Shown: positions 9,656-35,875, numbered from the stretch's first letter. The stretch: 64,000 nucleotides of DNA from Pempheris klunzingeri (GCF_042242105.1 NC_092032.1:1022001-1086000); one strand, 5' to 3'. Numbers and translations: made by a program. Notes: generated by a model from the sequence alone, not told the origin.

Positions 9656-11790
9656 GACTACTGGCACACACGCCGTCATAGAGCTCACCGTGCTGATGTT
9701 TGCATGGTTTCTGGAGCTCAGAGTATGCAGAGGCAGCAGTCAGCCAAACACACAGGGATGAAGTCAGAGGGATAAAGGTCTGAAGAGCAACAGTGTGGAT
9801 CAGCGTGCACTAACGGGGGGGGCACCCACTGTACCTTTCATGTGACTTGATAGTGCATCATTAGCTAACACACAACATCCAATAAGATCAATGTAAGAGA
9901 CATCCATGCCAGCACTCAAGGTGAAAATAAAATCCTGGAGATATTAGAAATGAGGACACAGTGATTAACTGTATCAAATATCCTATCCTAACTACAGCAC
10001 CAACCACCCGTCCCTTATCAAGCCGTGATTCTATTTGCTCTGTTAGGTGTAAAGTAGCTGTGTGTGATGGAAGTGTCAGCAGCAGCTTTTCATCCATCAC
10101 AGAGCGGACATCTTCCATTTTGTCACCTTAGAGTGAGACAGTAATGCAGCAGAGTTTCCACAGGAGGTCAGTATCATCACAGGCTCAGCGCTGACCCTCC
10201 TCCTTCTCTTCGATCACCAGACGGCCTCACTCACTGTGTGTCACTCACTTCCATAACTTAACAGTGCCACCACCACTGCCAGCAAGACTCAGAATACATA
10301 TGTGCATGTAGCATCACAACCAACTAATGCAGTGATGTAAACCCATCTCTTCCCACCAGCTCCTCTTTTCTCCGACATCATCCTGCTGTCCAGCAGCTGC
10401 ACACACATATTTAAGGCTGCACACAGTTCTGCTGATGCCTTTTACTTCTGGAAATATCTAATATCCAATGTCTCTAAAACGTATTGAACGGATTAGCACA
10501 CTTCAGGCAGATCCAGTCATGGCGATGCTCAGGGGGGAGTCCAGCTCCACACAGTTCCTCCATCAGCCACCTTTTAATATTTAAATCCATGTTTTGACAG
10601 TATGTCAACATATAACATATCTGCATTCATCTTCTGTCATGTGGATCTGTCTTTGGCCAAAGAGAAGAAAACCTGAGTGGAGCTGAGGGGGGCCAAACCC
10701 CCACCCCCCAGCCGGTGTGTGGCTGACTGTGATAAGCACAAGCTTCAGTTTTGATATCGTCCTGATAAAAAAGCAATATGTTCTAAATGCACAATGTGAA
10801 AAGCATGTTCCAGTAGAATATACTATCAAACAAACAGTGTTTTTGAACGTTTGAATCAATCCACTGAACATTTTGTTCCAGCTAGCAGCTAGCTAGTGCA
10901 GCTTAAAGCACTTCAGGGGCCACACCAGCAGGGTCCTACAAATCCACTCACATTCTGCTTTGCATCACAGTTTCCTAATTTGTTGTGCTTCGTTATAGAG
11001 AAAACAGCACATAGTCCTGAATATTCCAGGGATTTCCATCTAATATGGAGATGAATAAGAACTTGTTGTGTAATCCTTAACAGTGACAAATACAACTGCT
11101 TTTCTTTTTGTCAAGGTTTATTAATATGAAGTAATGCAATGTAGACCTATTAAATCCATCTGCATTTAAATAGCATTACAACACAGCAATATTAGAAGCA
11201 CTGACTTTGAAGGAAAAACACATTAAATTGATGAAAACTTCGAGCTATTCAACGACAGCCAGTAAAAACATTGGTGCATTTAAGGAGCTACAAGCTGTGA
11301 ACTCTCAGCAACAAATGTAGCTTCCAAATATGTTCATTGGAGCTTGTGCTTTGTTCCTGCTGATAAAGTGAGCAGGAGAAAATGGTTGCATGTTCATCCT
11401 GTAGTGTGTTAGTCCGTCACACCGGAGCTCTGATGGCTGAGTTTTCTTAGTCTGCACATTCTTCTGTTTTCAGTGGAGCTGAATGCAACCAGCCTGTGCT
11501 GTCCTGCTCATCGTTCCCCTTAATCAAAGTCCAACTAAATAATGATTTGATTGACTTATGTTAGATAATCCCCATGTGAATGATTATTCTGTCATGAGAC
11601 CCCGGCCAGGGTCACTGTACTGTGGCCCAGGATTCTCCAAACAATCACAGTCAATAGAGTTTTTTGCACCGTGGAAGAATCAGGCAGTAATACTCTATCA
11701 ATGTGTCAGCTGACATCCACACAGGCTTTCTGACTTATTACCAAAGAGCATTTTTTTCCTTTTCCTGTCAATTAAATAGTGACAGGAAAC
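9656..11790. other. Intergenic, no gene recognised
   Basis: Over 2 kb with no recognisable exon, RNA gene or transposon. The short open frames on the minus strand around 10.6-11.1 kb show no family features and are probably chance. Confidence 0.4.
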
Positions 11791-11814
11791 AGGGGGGGGG
11801 ACATGCAGCAAAGG

Positions 11815-11971
11815 TCCCAGGCCCCACTGAGACTCGATGGGACAGGCTCCACCAGGTGAACTACTGGACATTAGACCAGTGGAAATCTGTAGTTTGGTCT
11901 GATCAGTCCAAATTTGAGATTTTTTGTTTCCACCCTTAAATGTCTATGTTAGACAGAGAAAAGGTGAGCGG
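11815..11971 (+). mobile_element. Tc1-like transposase fragment, left part
   Basis: The frame contains a Tc1/mariner transposase segment with the hallmark WSDQSKFEIF around a catalytic Asp of the DDE/D triad, preceded by YWTLDQWKSVV. The N-terminal DNA-binding half and both terminal inverted repeats are absent. The frame is broken and continues after a LINE-type insert at 12161. Inactive relic. Confidence 0.75.
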
Positions 11972-12166
11972 ATGGTTGTATATTTGCACTATTCACCTGT
12001 GTACATTTTGTATATTTGCATTATATTTTGTAATTTGTATTTATTTTCTTTTTTTATTTCTTTTTCTTTTCACCGGCATTTCTCATTGTACATTGTCTGA
12101 TGTAGCTGTTGTGGACATGCGAATTTCCCCTTTGGGGGATGAATGCATCTTAAATCTTAAATGGTT
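11972..12166 (+). mobile_element. LINE-type 3' end inserted in the Tc1 relic
   Basis: A T-rich segment ends in AATTTCCCCTTTGGGGGATG and CTTAAATCTTAA, the usual form of a fish non-LTR 3' end. It is bounded by a direct repeat ATGGTT at 11972-11977 and 12161-12166. The Tc1 transposase reading resumes exactly at the second copy. I read this as a target-site duplication from a heavily 5'-truncated retroposition. Confidence 0.7.
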
Positions 12167-12385
12167 TCTACATGTGTGGGTCCACCGTGAAGCATGGAGG
12201 GGGAGGTGTGATCGTATGGGGAGGGGGCTTCGCTGATGACACTGTTGGTGATTTATTCATAATGACAGGCACATTTAACCAGCAGGGCTACCACAGTGTT
12301 CTACAGGAACATGCCATCCTATCTGGTTTGAGCTTAGTGGGACCATCATTAGTTTTCCTACAGGACCATGAGCCCAAACTTTCCT
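12161..12385 (+). mobile_element. Tc1-like transposase fragment, right part
   Basis: Contains TVKHGGGGVIVWGGG and FLQDHEPK, equivalent to the conserved central Tc1 transposase motifs, where FQQDNDPKH-type sequence carries the second catalytic Asp. The similarity stops near 12385, where Gypsy pol sequence begins, so the C-terminus and right TIR are missing. Confidence 0.75.
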
Positions 12386-13480
12386 CCATCGCTCTCCTCT
12401 TTGACCAAGAAGGAGAGTGATGGAGTGCTTATGCTCCGCCCAGTGATATAACCATTATAAATCAGTACCCTTTCCCCCTGATCTCTTCCGCATTTGGGAA
12501 ACTCCAGCACGCAAAGATTTTCACCAAATTGGACCTCAGAAACACCTATCATTTGGTCAGAATGCAAGAGGAATGGAAGGTGGGTTTCAACACTCCTACA
12601 GGTCATTATTAATACCTTGTCCTTGTTTGGCCTCACAAACACACCTGGCTGTCTTTCAGGCATTTATGAATGATATTTTAAGGCACTTCTTAAATCACCT
12701 TGTGTTCCTGGATGACATTTTGATTTACTCACCTGACAGAGTTTCTCACAAACAACGGTTCCTTCAGGTAATTCAGGGCCTCCATGAGAACCATCTTTAT
12801 GTCAAGGCGGAGAAGTGTGAATTTCCCACTAGCACAGCCTCTTTTTGGGGGGTAGCCAAAGGTCAGGTACAGATGGACCCTGCTGAGGTTAGTGCAGTGG
12901 CTAATTGGCCAACCCCAGACAGCCGTAGTCTGCTAATTTCTACAGGCACTTTATAAGAAACTAAAGTGCCACGGCAGCCCAATTATATGCCCTCACGTCC
13001 CCCATGGTGCCTTTTGAGTGGTCCCTTCAGGCCAAGAAGACTTTTCCTGACTGAACAAAATGTTCAGGTCCGCCCCCATTCTCACCATTCCAGTTCCTAG
13101 TAGGCAGTTTGTGGTGGAGATGGGTGCCTCCAATGAAGGGGCGGGGGCCGTCCTCTCCCAACACTCCGAGAAAGACTCCAAGCTCCATCCCTGCACCCCC
13201 CTGTCAAGGAAACTGTCTCCAGCTGAATGCAATTACATTTACGGGTTTAGACTGATCATAAGAACCTTGAGTATATCTCTAAAGCTAAAAGATTCAATTA
13301 GAATAAAGTCTCACTAGGCCAGGTGGCTCATGTTTTGTATTTGCTTTAATTTCATTTTGTCTTACAGGCCAGGGTCCCAGAATGCAAAGCCCGATGCCCT
13401 GTCCCGCCTGTTTGACCCTGACCCTGTTGCCAAGGTAGCAGCGATAACTTGGCAAGCAGTGAGAGTCCTGCACCAGGTGG
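12386..13480 (+). mobile_element. Degenerate Ty3/Gypsy pol fragment
   Basis: Pieces in shifting frames follow the order of Gypsy pol: reverse transcriptase start ([15 protein letters not shown]), a palm region with FLDDILIYSPD in place of the usual Y-x-DD context, VKAEKCEF, then RNase H-like sequence ([26 protein letters not shown]) and a segment ending [16 protein letters not shown], which normally lies just before integrase. Several frameshifts and stops and the absence of gag, protease and integrase make this an inactive relic. It abuts the truncated Tc1 element. Confidence 0.8.
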
Positions 13481-13519
13481 CTGTCTGCCAAATGGGCTGT
13501 TTGTGCCTGCAGATAGGAT

Positions 13520-13807
13520 AGATAGGTGATCCTCTGGGCTCGTACCTCACTGCTCTCCTGTCATTCAGGGGTCAGCCCTGTTGTCCTTTGTGTCAGAGAG
13601 CCAGCGTTTAGTCATATCCCTGAGCTTTGAGCCATATTTTCCTTTGTACTTTGTGTTTTTTGGATTCTTGTGTTTTAGTTAAACTTTTACTCTTTTGAGA
13701 GTGAATCTTTCTTATTTGTGTTTTCTCCTCACAAGAGTGATTTGCTGTTGTACTTTCTGACAAGAACTTTTCATTTGGGTTCATGCGTCAAGAGTCTGGT
13801 CATGACA
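13520..13807 (+). mobile_element. Possible 3' LTR remnant of the Gypsy copy
   Basis: A T-rich segment with TTTTGAGAGTGAATC, GTTTTCTCCTCACAAGAG and a terminal TTTGGGTTCATGCG ... TCATGACA resembles the ends of fish Gypsy LTRs. No partner 5' LTR is visible in the window, so the assignment rests on position and style only. Confidence 0.35.
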
Positions 13808-14792
13808 GTCATGTTGTGAGCAGGAATGTGTTGAGACGTGCACATCAATGTTACAAAGTTTACATGTGTTAGGGTGGTGTCAGAAGAAAGGTGTGTTATG
13901 GCATGTTATGCCTCTTTTATGGTATCACATGTAGTGAGCTGAGAGGTGAAATAGTAGTCTTTATTTTGTCTGAACATTTGCTACTGCTAATAATATGTAG
14001 TACTTAACATTTTTGTTCATGTGTTTTCATCAGTGCAGAACAGCAGGAAACACAAAGTACAGCTGAGCTGATGGGAATGTCATTAGTTTTGCAGGTATTT
14101 TGGACAAGTGAAAATGTAACCTGATGATGGCGCTACATTAGAAGTCAGATGATCACCAAAGTTATACCCTCTGAGGACGATTAATGTTTGTACCAAATGT
14201 TCTGCTGATCCATCTGACAGCTGTTCAGATATTTCAGTCTGGTGGTGGACTCACCGACTGATCCGCGCTGCTGAACATAAATGGTGAACTGCAGCAGGGT
14301 CTGGTGTGTTGGATGTTATTTTGATGTACAATCTTTCATCCAATGTTCATCTAAATGTGAAAGAAAATTAATAACAATATTGACAATACTCCACACCGTA
14401 TCTGAAACCTTCAGTTTGTACAAGCCAGGGTAAAGCTAAGGAAGGACTTTGTATAAAGACCTCAAAGGTTCCTAAAAGGCCAGATTGTGGGAAACTGACT
14501 GGGTTGAAAGAGAAGGAAGGGGGATTTAAAGTGGGACGGCAGTTCAGTGAAAGAGACGTTCTATAGTTCTTCTCATCAGAATAAATACTCCTCCAATGCA
14601 AAAGTCAGAACTGTATACAACACATTACTGTGATGTGCTGGGTGTCTCTCCACTGAGCTCCTGACGCAAGGCCCCCACCTCAGCCAGCGCAGCCCGTAGC
14701 TCTGGATGATCAGCAGCCTGTCAGTTACCGGAAATCATAAGTCCGCCTCCGCCCTCTCATGGTCTCAGCCACCCATGTGTCTGCCAGAGGAC
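13808..14792. other. Intergenic, no gene recognised
   Basis: No exon or element recognised. Confidence 0.4.
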
Positions 14793-14856
14793 TGCCTCCC
14801 TCCTCCCTCCTCCCTCCTCCCTCCTCCCTCCTCCCTCCTCCCTCCTCCCTCTCCCT
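14793..14856. repeat. (CTCCCTC)n 7-bp tandem repeat
   Basis: About eight copies of a pure-pyrimidine heptamer. The complementary G-rich strand has GGG runs at regular spacing and could form a quadruplex. Confidence 0.9.
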
Positions 14857-15866
14857 GTGCTGAGGTGCATTCAATTACAGCCTGAAGAGGGGGATGGCTG
14901 GAACTCCCATGCTAATAAAGTCCAGGCCTTCCAGGCTAAGAGCGTTTCCACAGCCTGCAACACTCCTCCTCTTCCAGGACGGGAGGCATTTGTCATGGTT
15001 CACTGGATTCTACAGTTATTTCTGTCCAGCTGAAAACAGGACACACCAAAGCAACAAAAAAACACTTGATGAGTTCAAGCAGGATGGTGACATGGGAGAC
15101 ATAAATAAGGGCACTGATTAGAGCGTCTCTCATGAGGAGGAAACACAATCAGCTGTCAGCTGCAGTGGCTGGACACAGTGGAAGCCCAGAGCTCTTCGGT
15201 TCTGGGGAGAGGCCAGTGTTAAGTGTTCAGGTCTGAAGCAGTGGAGGGGTGCTGGAACTGTGGAACTGAGGAAAGGATACTGTGCACCATTTATTTACAG
15301 TATTTGGCACAAAAGCTCTCTGACATGTTTCTGGCCCCTAGCAGCATGTGAGCAGTGGGAGGGTACCCCTGGGTTGGTTTCTGCTTGCAGCAGGCCAAGC
15401 CTGCAGGCCTGCTTGTGTTTTTATGCCTTCCCTTTAAGGGCCCTCTGTGGTTGCTGTGGTTACCATGCTTTTCTGGACTCTCTCCCTATAATTGAGTCTT
15501 GCGTTTTCACCCTGGATTCCGTAGTCCTGCACAAAGCAGTGATTATTCCTGAGCAGCAGATTGGTCCGGGGGGGGGGGGGGGGGGGCTCTTTGAATGCAT
15601 GCCATTACAGTCCCATTGGCTGCTCACTCTTTGTCTTCATCACTGGGTGCCTGACTGAAGCCACAGCACAGACACGAGCTTGTTTGATCAGCCCATCACA
15701 GCGACAGATGACTAAATGTAACCAGGAGGACACAGGGTGCCACTGCTCACCACACATCACTAAAAAAATCCTCATTTCATTAGTCAGCGAACAGGATTAA
15801 CAGCATGAAAACTACTCAGATCAGTGAAAGCACTGAAGACACCAGTGTACTAAGAGCTTCTACATA
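14857..15866. other. Intergenic, with a 19-G run
   Basis: No gene recognised. An uninterrupted run of 19 G lies at 15568-15586. Confidence 0.5.
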
Positions 15867-16569
15867 TACACTACTCAGAAAAAGTCAGGGATATTTGGCT
15901 TTCAGGTGAAATTTCAGGATGAACCTAAAATGCATTCTAACCTTTCCAGGTGAACTTAATGTGACCTTCTCTAAACCTTTGAATGCACATGTCCAACTGT
16001 TCAGTGTCTCAGTACTTTCTGCACAAGTTGCTGTTCTCTAACAAGAAGCTTAACAGCAACATTCACAACAGGTTTGATCCATGAATCGACCAATACATTT
16101 CCTGCTTCAGTTAGAATTGGTATTTAAACAGTCCTCCTCATCAAGCTGTTCACATTCTGACATCATGAGACCAAGACGACACCTAACAGTTGATCAGCAG
16201 CACCTCAACACTGGAGGCTTCAAACAGGAAGTCCTCAGACGGAGGTGTTCACTGAGCTTAGAGGGTCACAGAGTGTCATCAGGAGGTTGGAACAGTGATA
16301 CAGAGACTGGAAGAGTCACAGAAAGGAGAGGAGTGGACGTCCTTTGGCCACATCCCAATTTATTGAGACACTGAAAATGTTTTGTTGTGGTTTACCTACC
16401 ACTGTTGGTAGATTTTCTTTCAATAAATTAAGATGAAGAAATTACCATTGCATGCTTCTACTTAAATGCCCTGCTTTCATGATATAATATCACTGTAGCA
16501 TTCACTTTTTACATTTTCCATATATTTCACCTGAAAGTCAAATATCCCTAACTTTTTGTGAGTAGTGTA
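15867..16569 (+). mobile_element. Tc1/mariner-type TIR element with transposase remnant
   Basis: Element 15869-16567 is flanked by TA on both sides, the Tc1/mariner target. Its ends are inverted repeats of about 46 bp (CACTACTCAGAAAAAGT on the left; the complement of the right end reads CACTACTCACAAAAAGT) with only a few mismatches. Inside, a frame from about 16165 contains MRPRRHLTVDQQ and TETGRVTERR, which are N-terminal transposase-type DNA-binding motifs. Catalytic domains are deleted. A partial second copy lies at 56.7-57.1 kb in the other orientation. Confidence 0.8.
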
Positions 16570-16592
16570 TATATGTAGAAGCTATATACATA

Positions 16593-16939
16593 TACAGTGG
16601 GGCAAAAAAGTATTTAGTCAGCCACCAAGGAATGGGCCAAAATACCAGCAACAGTGTGTGAAAACCTTGTGAAGACTTACAGAAAACGTTTGACCTCTGT
16701 CATTGCCAACAAAGGGTATATAACTAAGTATTGAGATGAACTTTTGTTATTGACCAAATACTTATTTTCCACCATAATTTGCAAATAAATTCTTTAAAAA
16801 TAAATTCTGGATTTTTTTCTCATTTTGTCTCTCATAGTTGAAGTGTACCTATGATGAAAATTACAGGCCTCTCTCATCTTTTTAAGTGGGAGAACTTGCA
16901 CAATTGGTGGCTGAGTAAATACTTTTTTGCCCCACTGTA
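16593..16939. mobile_element. Internally deleted Tc1-like element
   Basis: Element 16595-16937 starts CAGTGGGGCAAAAAAGTATT and ends with its inverted complement AATACTTTTTTGCCCCACTG, flanked by TA. The left part encodes remains of the transposase C-terminus (a [17 protein letters not shown] stretch in broken frame) right beside the left TIR, so the whole body is deleted. TIRs of this type are common in fish Tc1 families. Confidence 0.85.
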
Positions 16940-18289
16940 TATATGAAGCTATATATAAATGAATCTGTCTCTTTTGTTCTGTTTTGAAGTAACAATCGGT
17001 GCAGGAGAGTGATATATGTGTCCTGCTGATGCCATCTGTAGTCCATAGGCTGAAAGCTGTGATAGCAGTTGCTGGTATGACATTTTTCTCCATGATGGAA
17101 GAACAATGCTGACTCAGATCAGCCGATTGTTTCTCCATCCCGTGGAAAAGGTTATCAGTGTAGAGCAGAAGACCAATAAGAATCACTGAACAATGTGGAA
17201 ATGTGGGTGGTGAGTCAAACTTTGAGCTGCTCAACTTTATGAAAGTTGTATTATAATATATTGTAGCTCCTTAAATCCCTTCTGATTGAGACCATTGTCG
17301 GTGTCCTAGCACTGGTTCATCTGCATCGGTGTGTCACTTTAACCCGGCCTGCGCAGCTCTCTTCGCTGTGTTGTTCATCTCAGCTGCACCACTGTGGTAA
17401 CATGAAAATACATCAAGAAACAGTAAAAAAAAAAAAAGTTCAAACAATGTAATGGACAATACATTTGCACTTGAATAATATCAATGACTCCTATCTGTAA
17501 ATTTGGGCTGAGCTTGACACATGTGAGTAATTGTCAACAGTGTTTCCACTGCGAGCTGCCATGTTGACGGCATGATGCTCCGCTAACTGCTTCGTGGAAA
17601 ATTCTGGACTGAAATCTGAGCCGTGTGTCTACTTGGCCAGCCCACTGAGCTTTCCGAGCAGACAGTTAGCTTGTCTGACTTTCCGACATGTCTGGAAACC
17701 AGCATGTGTTGGATTGATCTTTTGTTGAGTCTTTTCAACTTCCTTTAGTTCAGTGTAAATTCATGCATTTTACAGTTCCCCTCTCAGCTACTCTTAAAGC
17801 CTGTGAACAGCAGCCTCCTGCTGTAATGTTTGTTTTGCTGAGTACTTGGACCTCATTCTTCTCTCGGTGAGCTTTTGTCCAGAAAACCCTGGGAAAGAGG
17901 TTCACCCAGCTGCTCTCCAAAGTTCTGAGGGAAGACTTGAAACAAAAAGGATCCAGCAACACTGAGTCGCTTCATAGCAGCTCAGATATCATCAATACAT
18001 TATCAGTTGTTTCCTCATGACCTCCTCACAGTGTGGCGCACAAATGGATTTTACTGAGGAGCACCGACAGAAAAGAAACGACCTGATCCACATCTCATAA
18101 AATCCTACACACACACACACACACACACACAGATCAAACCCGGTGGTTTGAAGCTTCAAGCTTTCCACTCCATAAAATGCAGCATGACCTTCTCGTATGT
18201 TCTCATACATGCTGAAGCTGTAGCCATGAATGTAGCACCCTCTTCTAATATGGCTGGACATGTGACGTGTTTGTGCAGAAAGGCTTTGA
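16940..18289. other. Spacer downstream of cnn3
   Basis: No gene recognised. It holds a poly-A run near 17430 and a (CA)n tract at about 18104-18131. The 146-codon minus-strand frame at 16794-17234 runs through the Tc1 relic and is not a gene. Confidence 0.4.
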
Positions 18290-18309
18290 AGAATTGAAGA
18301 AATTAAGGC

Positions 18310-18315
18310 TTTATT
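18310..18315 (-). terminator. cnn3: Likely cnn3 polyadenylation signal
   Basis: TTTATT on the plus strand is AATAAA on the coding strand, about 730 nt after the cnn3 stop. That is a reasonable 3' UTR length for calponin genes. Other weaker signals exist, so the choice is an inference. Confidence 0.5.
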
Positions 18316-19041
18316 TATAACATACCATTGTCTTTACAAACCATAAAAGAGTGGACTGTTTACAATGAGTCATTGCAATAAATACAGTTTGGGAATAGAA
18401 AGGGAACAATATGAAAATATACGTCATGTGATGGAATGAGGAAGCCTGGCAGTAAAATAGAGTCAGCGTGGGTTTGGTCCTCTGCACTACCTGAGCAGCC
18501 ATCATGCTCATTACAGGAAACAAAGCTATCTAGTGATTACATGTAGCAAAGAAATCAAGGAAAACCAGTATCACAAACTGTGGCTGGGTCTATGAATACA
18601 AACAGAACGCAGACACATCGGCCTATTGTTGAGGACTACATGTGGGAATTCCTTTGACATGGGTCATCAGCACAGTTTCAGTCCAGGAAAACAAAGAGGA
18701 ATGCAGCAGCTTCACCTGACGCTGCCTCACCGATCCACAAAGTTACCACTACTTCAGTGATCCATCACTACGACATCTTTTAAAACGTGGCTATTAAAAA
18801 GAATGCTCTTAAACTTACAAAAAAGAAAAAACATTTTCATCACCGTTTCTCATTATTCTATGATACTACAACTTCTTACAACCTTTGCTGCTCAGAGCAA
18901 AGAGTTGAGGTGAAGAAGGAAAGCACTCAAGGCAACATTTCATGTTATGCTTCAATAGTAGACGACTAGTGAGGAAAGCAAAAGACTTGCTCTGTTGTTA
19001 AAATACACTCATTAATACTGCTCTGAGGGTGGGCGTCTCCA
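18316..19041 (-). other. cnn3: Probable cnn3 3' UTR
   Basis: The sequence from the stop codon to the AATAAA at 18310-18315 has no competing gene and is mildly AT-rich, as expected of a 3' UTR. The boundary depends on the polyadenylation signal chosen. Confidence 0.5.
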
Positions 19042-33564
<14,523 letters not shown>

Positions 33565-33800
33565 CTTCCCGTTCGGCTCCACAGCGGCTCTCACACTGCT
33601 CGGCGGCCCCCGTCTACACCCGGACCAGCAGCTCTGCTCCCTCACACAGGACCGTCGGAGGGACTCCTCTCCCTCCCCTCTCTCCCCTCTCCGTGCCTCA
33701 CTCCCACCCCGCGTCACACGGCTGACGTAGCCACTGCAGCCAATCAGAGCGGCCGCTCTGCGTGGGGCCCCTCCCCCTTTGACGCGTTCAGGCTCGCGTT
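33565..33800 (-). promoter_or_regulatory. cnn3: Likely cnn3 promoter, GC-rich
   Basis: A CpG-rich stretch upstream of the ATG holds a GGGGTGG-type GC box (33702-33712), a TGACGT half-CRE (33723-33728), a CCAAT box (33740-33744) and the NotI-like GCGGCCGC near 33750. There is no TATA box in an obvious place. The elements sit 140-190 bp upstream of the start codon, as in a typical CpG-island promoter. The transcription start is not determined. Confidence 0.5.
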
Positions 33801-33917
33801 GGAGCAGGACAGGTACTGGGGGAGCACAGGTAGTCAGTCCCAGTACCCGTGGCCCCCAAATCACTGTCTGCTTACTCTGCTCAGACTGATGTCTCCAGCT
33901 GTGGCTCCAGCACACAA

Positions 33918-33976
33918 CCACTGGATCCACTGAAACCACTGGATCCACTGAAACCACTGGATCCACTGAAACCAGC
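33918..33976. repeat. 18-bp minisatellite, three units
   Basis: Three copies of CCACTGGATCCACTGAAA in the alg14-cnn3 spacer. Confidence 0.9.
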
Positions 33977-34107
33977 AGGGCTTTGGCTGGATTACATGAT
34001 TCACTTGATCTTTTGATCATCTGAGGGGGAGATAAAAAGTCAACATTGTTTAGCTCACACTCAACGGAAATCACTTTCCTCAAGTCTCCAAAGAAGATTA
34101 CGGCTGT

Positions 34108-34204
34108 GAGCAGTGGAGTGGGGGCAGGCAGAGGCTCAGAGCAGTGGAGTGGGGGCAGGCAGAGGCTCAGAGCAGTGGAGTGGGGGCAGGCAGAGGCTCA
34201 GAGT
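34108..34204. repeat. 31-bp minisatellite, three units
   Basis: Three near-identical 31-bp units starting GAGCAGTGGAGTGGGGGCAG between alg14 and cnn3. G-rich on the plus strand. Confidence 0.92.
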
Positions 34205-34858
34205 CAGGTCTACCTCAGTGCTCACACTCAGTCCAGGGGGGGGGGGACACTGTGACTCAGAGTGGGACGATCAGCTCTCAGCACTGCAACAGAAGGAAAC
34301 AGGCAAACACACAGAAGAGAAGAGAAGAGAGGTCTGTAAGCTTTGCTGCTCCACTCAGCATTTGGTGCTTCTTGGCCAACAGGTGGCGCTGTGACAGCAT
34401 CATCTGATATAAAGGGAGGAATCTCAGTGTGTGTGTGTGTGTGTGCCTGTCCTTCACACATCTCCAGGACTGTCCATGTAATTGACTCCCCCCCCCCCAG
34501 TCCAGCAGACCGTGGGGGCTCTGATCGCCCTCAGTGTGACGGGCTCACTGTGAACACGGAGGAGAACCCTTCTGTATCACTCCGTCAAGCAGCTGTGCTT
34601 GTTTTCTACAGATGCTGAGTAATCTAGTCTGGATCAGACCCCCCCTCCTCCTCAGTACAACAGATCCCCTCAGAGCTCTTCCTGTCCGCTGCTCCATCCA
34701 GGAACAGGAAACAGAGCAGTGAATGTTTTCATATCATTTCTTCTTTCTAGAACAAAAGTTGATGATTGTTGGTGCAACATTAAATATATCCAGTGTGAAA
34801 CCTGACACTGTGCATGAAACATCACACGACAACACAACCCAGCAATAAAAATACAGCC
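34205..34858. other. alg14-cnn3 intergenic spacer
   Basis: No gene recognised. It contains a short (GT)n (about 34427-34445) and a C-run near 34488-34498. The whole gap from the alg14 poly(A) signal to the cnn3 ATG is 1.3 kb. Confidence 0.5.
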
Positions 34859-34864
34859 TTTATT
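34859..34864 (-). terminator. alg14: Likely alg14 polyadenylation signal
   Basis: TTTATT on the plus strand is AATAAA on the coding strand, 80 nt after the alg14 stop. This gives a very short 3' UTR. A T/G-rich stretch follows on the coding strand (complement of 34800-34850). Confidence 0.6.
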
Positions 34865-34944
34865 CATGAGCATACACTGGAACCTGTATGGGATCCCGCA
34901 TTCACGTGCATCTATTTGCTTGTGCCCACGTGGAGCTGATGTTT

Positions 34945-35175
34945 TCACACTATTCTTCCAAGGTAAATAGATTTGGGGTATTTGTCTCTCAGGGAGGGCC
35001 ACTGCACAAAGAAGTAGTCCGATATTGGGTACAAGATCCTCCCGGTGAGCGACAGCTTCTGCACCCGGCAAATGCTTTCAACATAAACTATCAGGACTTT
35101 CTTCATTCCCAGAATTCCAAGCAGGAGTCCTACCACACACAGGGGAACACAGGTCCCCGGGCCATTACACAGCAC
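34945..35175 (-). CDS. alg14: alg14 exon 4 (stop)
   Basis: Encodes residues 141-216, [16 protein letters not shown] through YLGRIV. Acceptor TTTCAG, phase 0; stop at 34945-34947. The open frame extends upstream into intron 3, but the splice site and homology place the exon start at 35175. Confidence 0.94.
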   Translation of the reverse strand: MLCNGPGTCVPLCVVGLLLGILGMKKVLIVYVESICRVQKLSLTGRILYPISDYFFVQWPSLRDKYPKSIYLGRIV

Positions 35176-35828
35176 CTGAAACAACAGACAGACAGACAGG
35201 AGGGGGGTGAACACATTTCCAGGAAGTGACACACACTGGTTTTTTCATAAGCTTCACAGAAAGCCACGCTGAGGACGGCGTTCTGTGACAGACCTGGCTC
35301 ATGTCACATGACAGAAACTGGCTGCAGGAACTCCTCGGGGCGATATGTGTTTGTCACTTTAAGATCAGTATCAGTTTAATCCTTGTGTGTCCAGCACAGA
35401 GAGCAGACTCGCTCCTCATCATCCAGTTCTTCTTGTTTTCCTTCACAGGAAGTGGGCTGTCTAAGCCACGGAGGAACACTGATGTCCAGGCACCGTCGGC
35501 TCCACAGACAGGAGACAGACGGCACTGTACACACACCTCAATATACATATCCCCTTTTTATACTTTACACTTTGTTCTATTGTGGAAATCACCGGTTCCC
35601 AGAGGAGATTTTGGTTTGCGTAGAAAATGTTCAAAGTAAAATATCAATTATACAAATCCACAACTTGTTGCTGAAACTGAAGTATTTGTGTTACACAGAG
35701 AGTTTTCTCAGTGACCTCCTCACACCTCCTAAAAACCTCCACTGAAATGATCCGATGAGACAAAAAGCCCTCTTTGGTCCAGCTGCTCACAGCTGGTGTC
35801 CACAACCTGTGATGAAGGGTCTGAAGGG

Positions 35829-35875
<47 letters not shown>

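Noticed and set aside
12386-13807. An intact retroelement or retroviral locus
   Set aside because: Only pol pieces with frameshifts and stops; no gag, protease, integrase core, envelope or paired LTRs.
16794-17234. 146-codon minus-strand ORF
   Set aside because: Begins in spacer DNA and runs through a Tc1 TIR and body; no homology.
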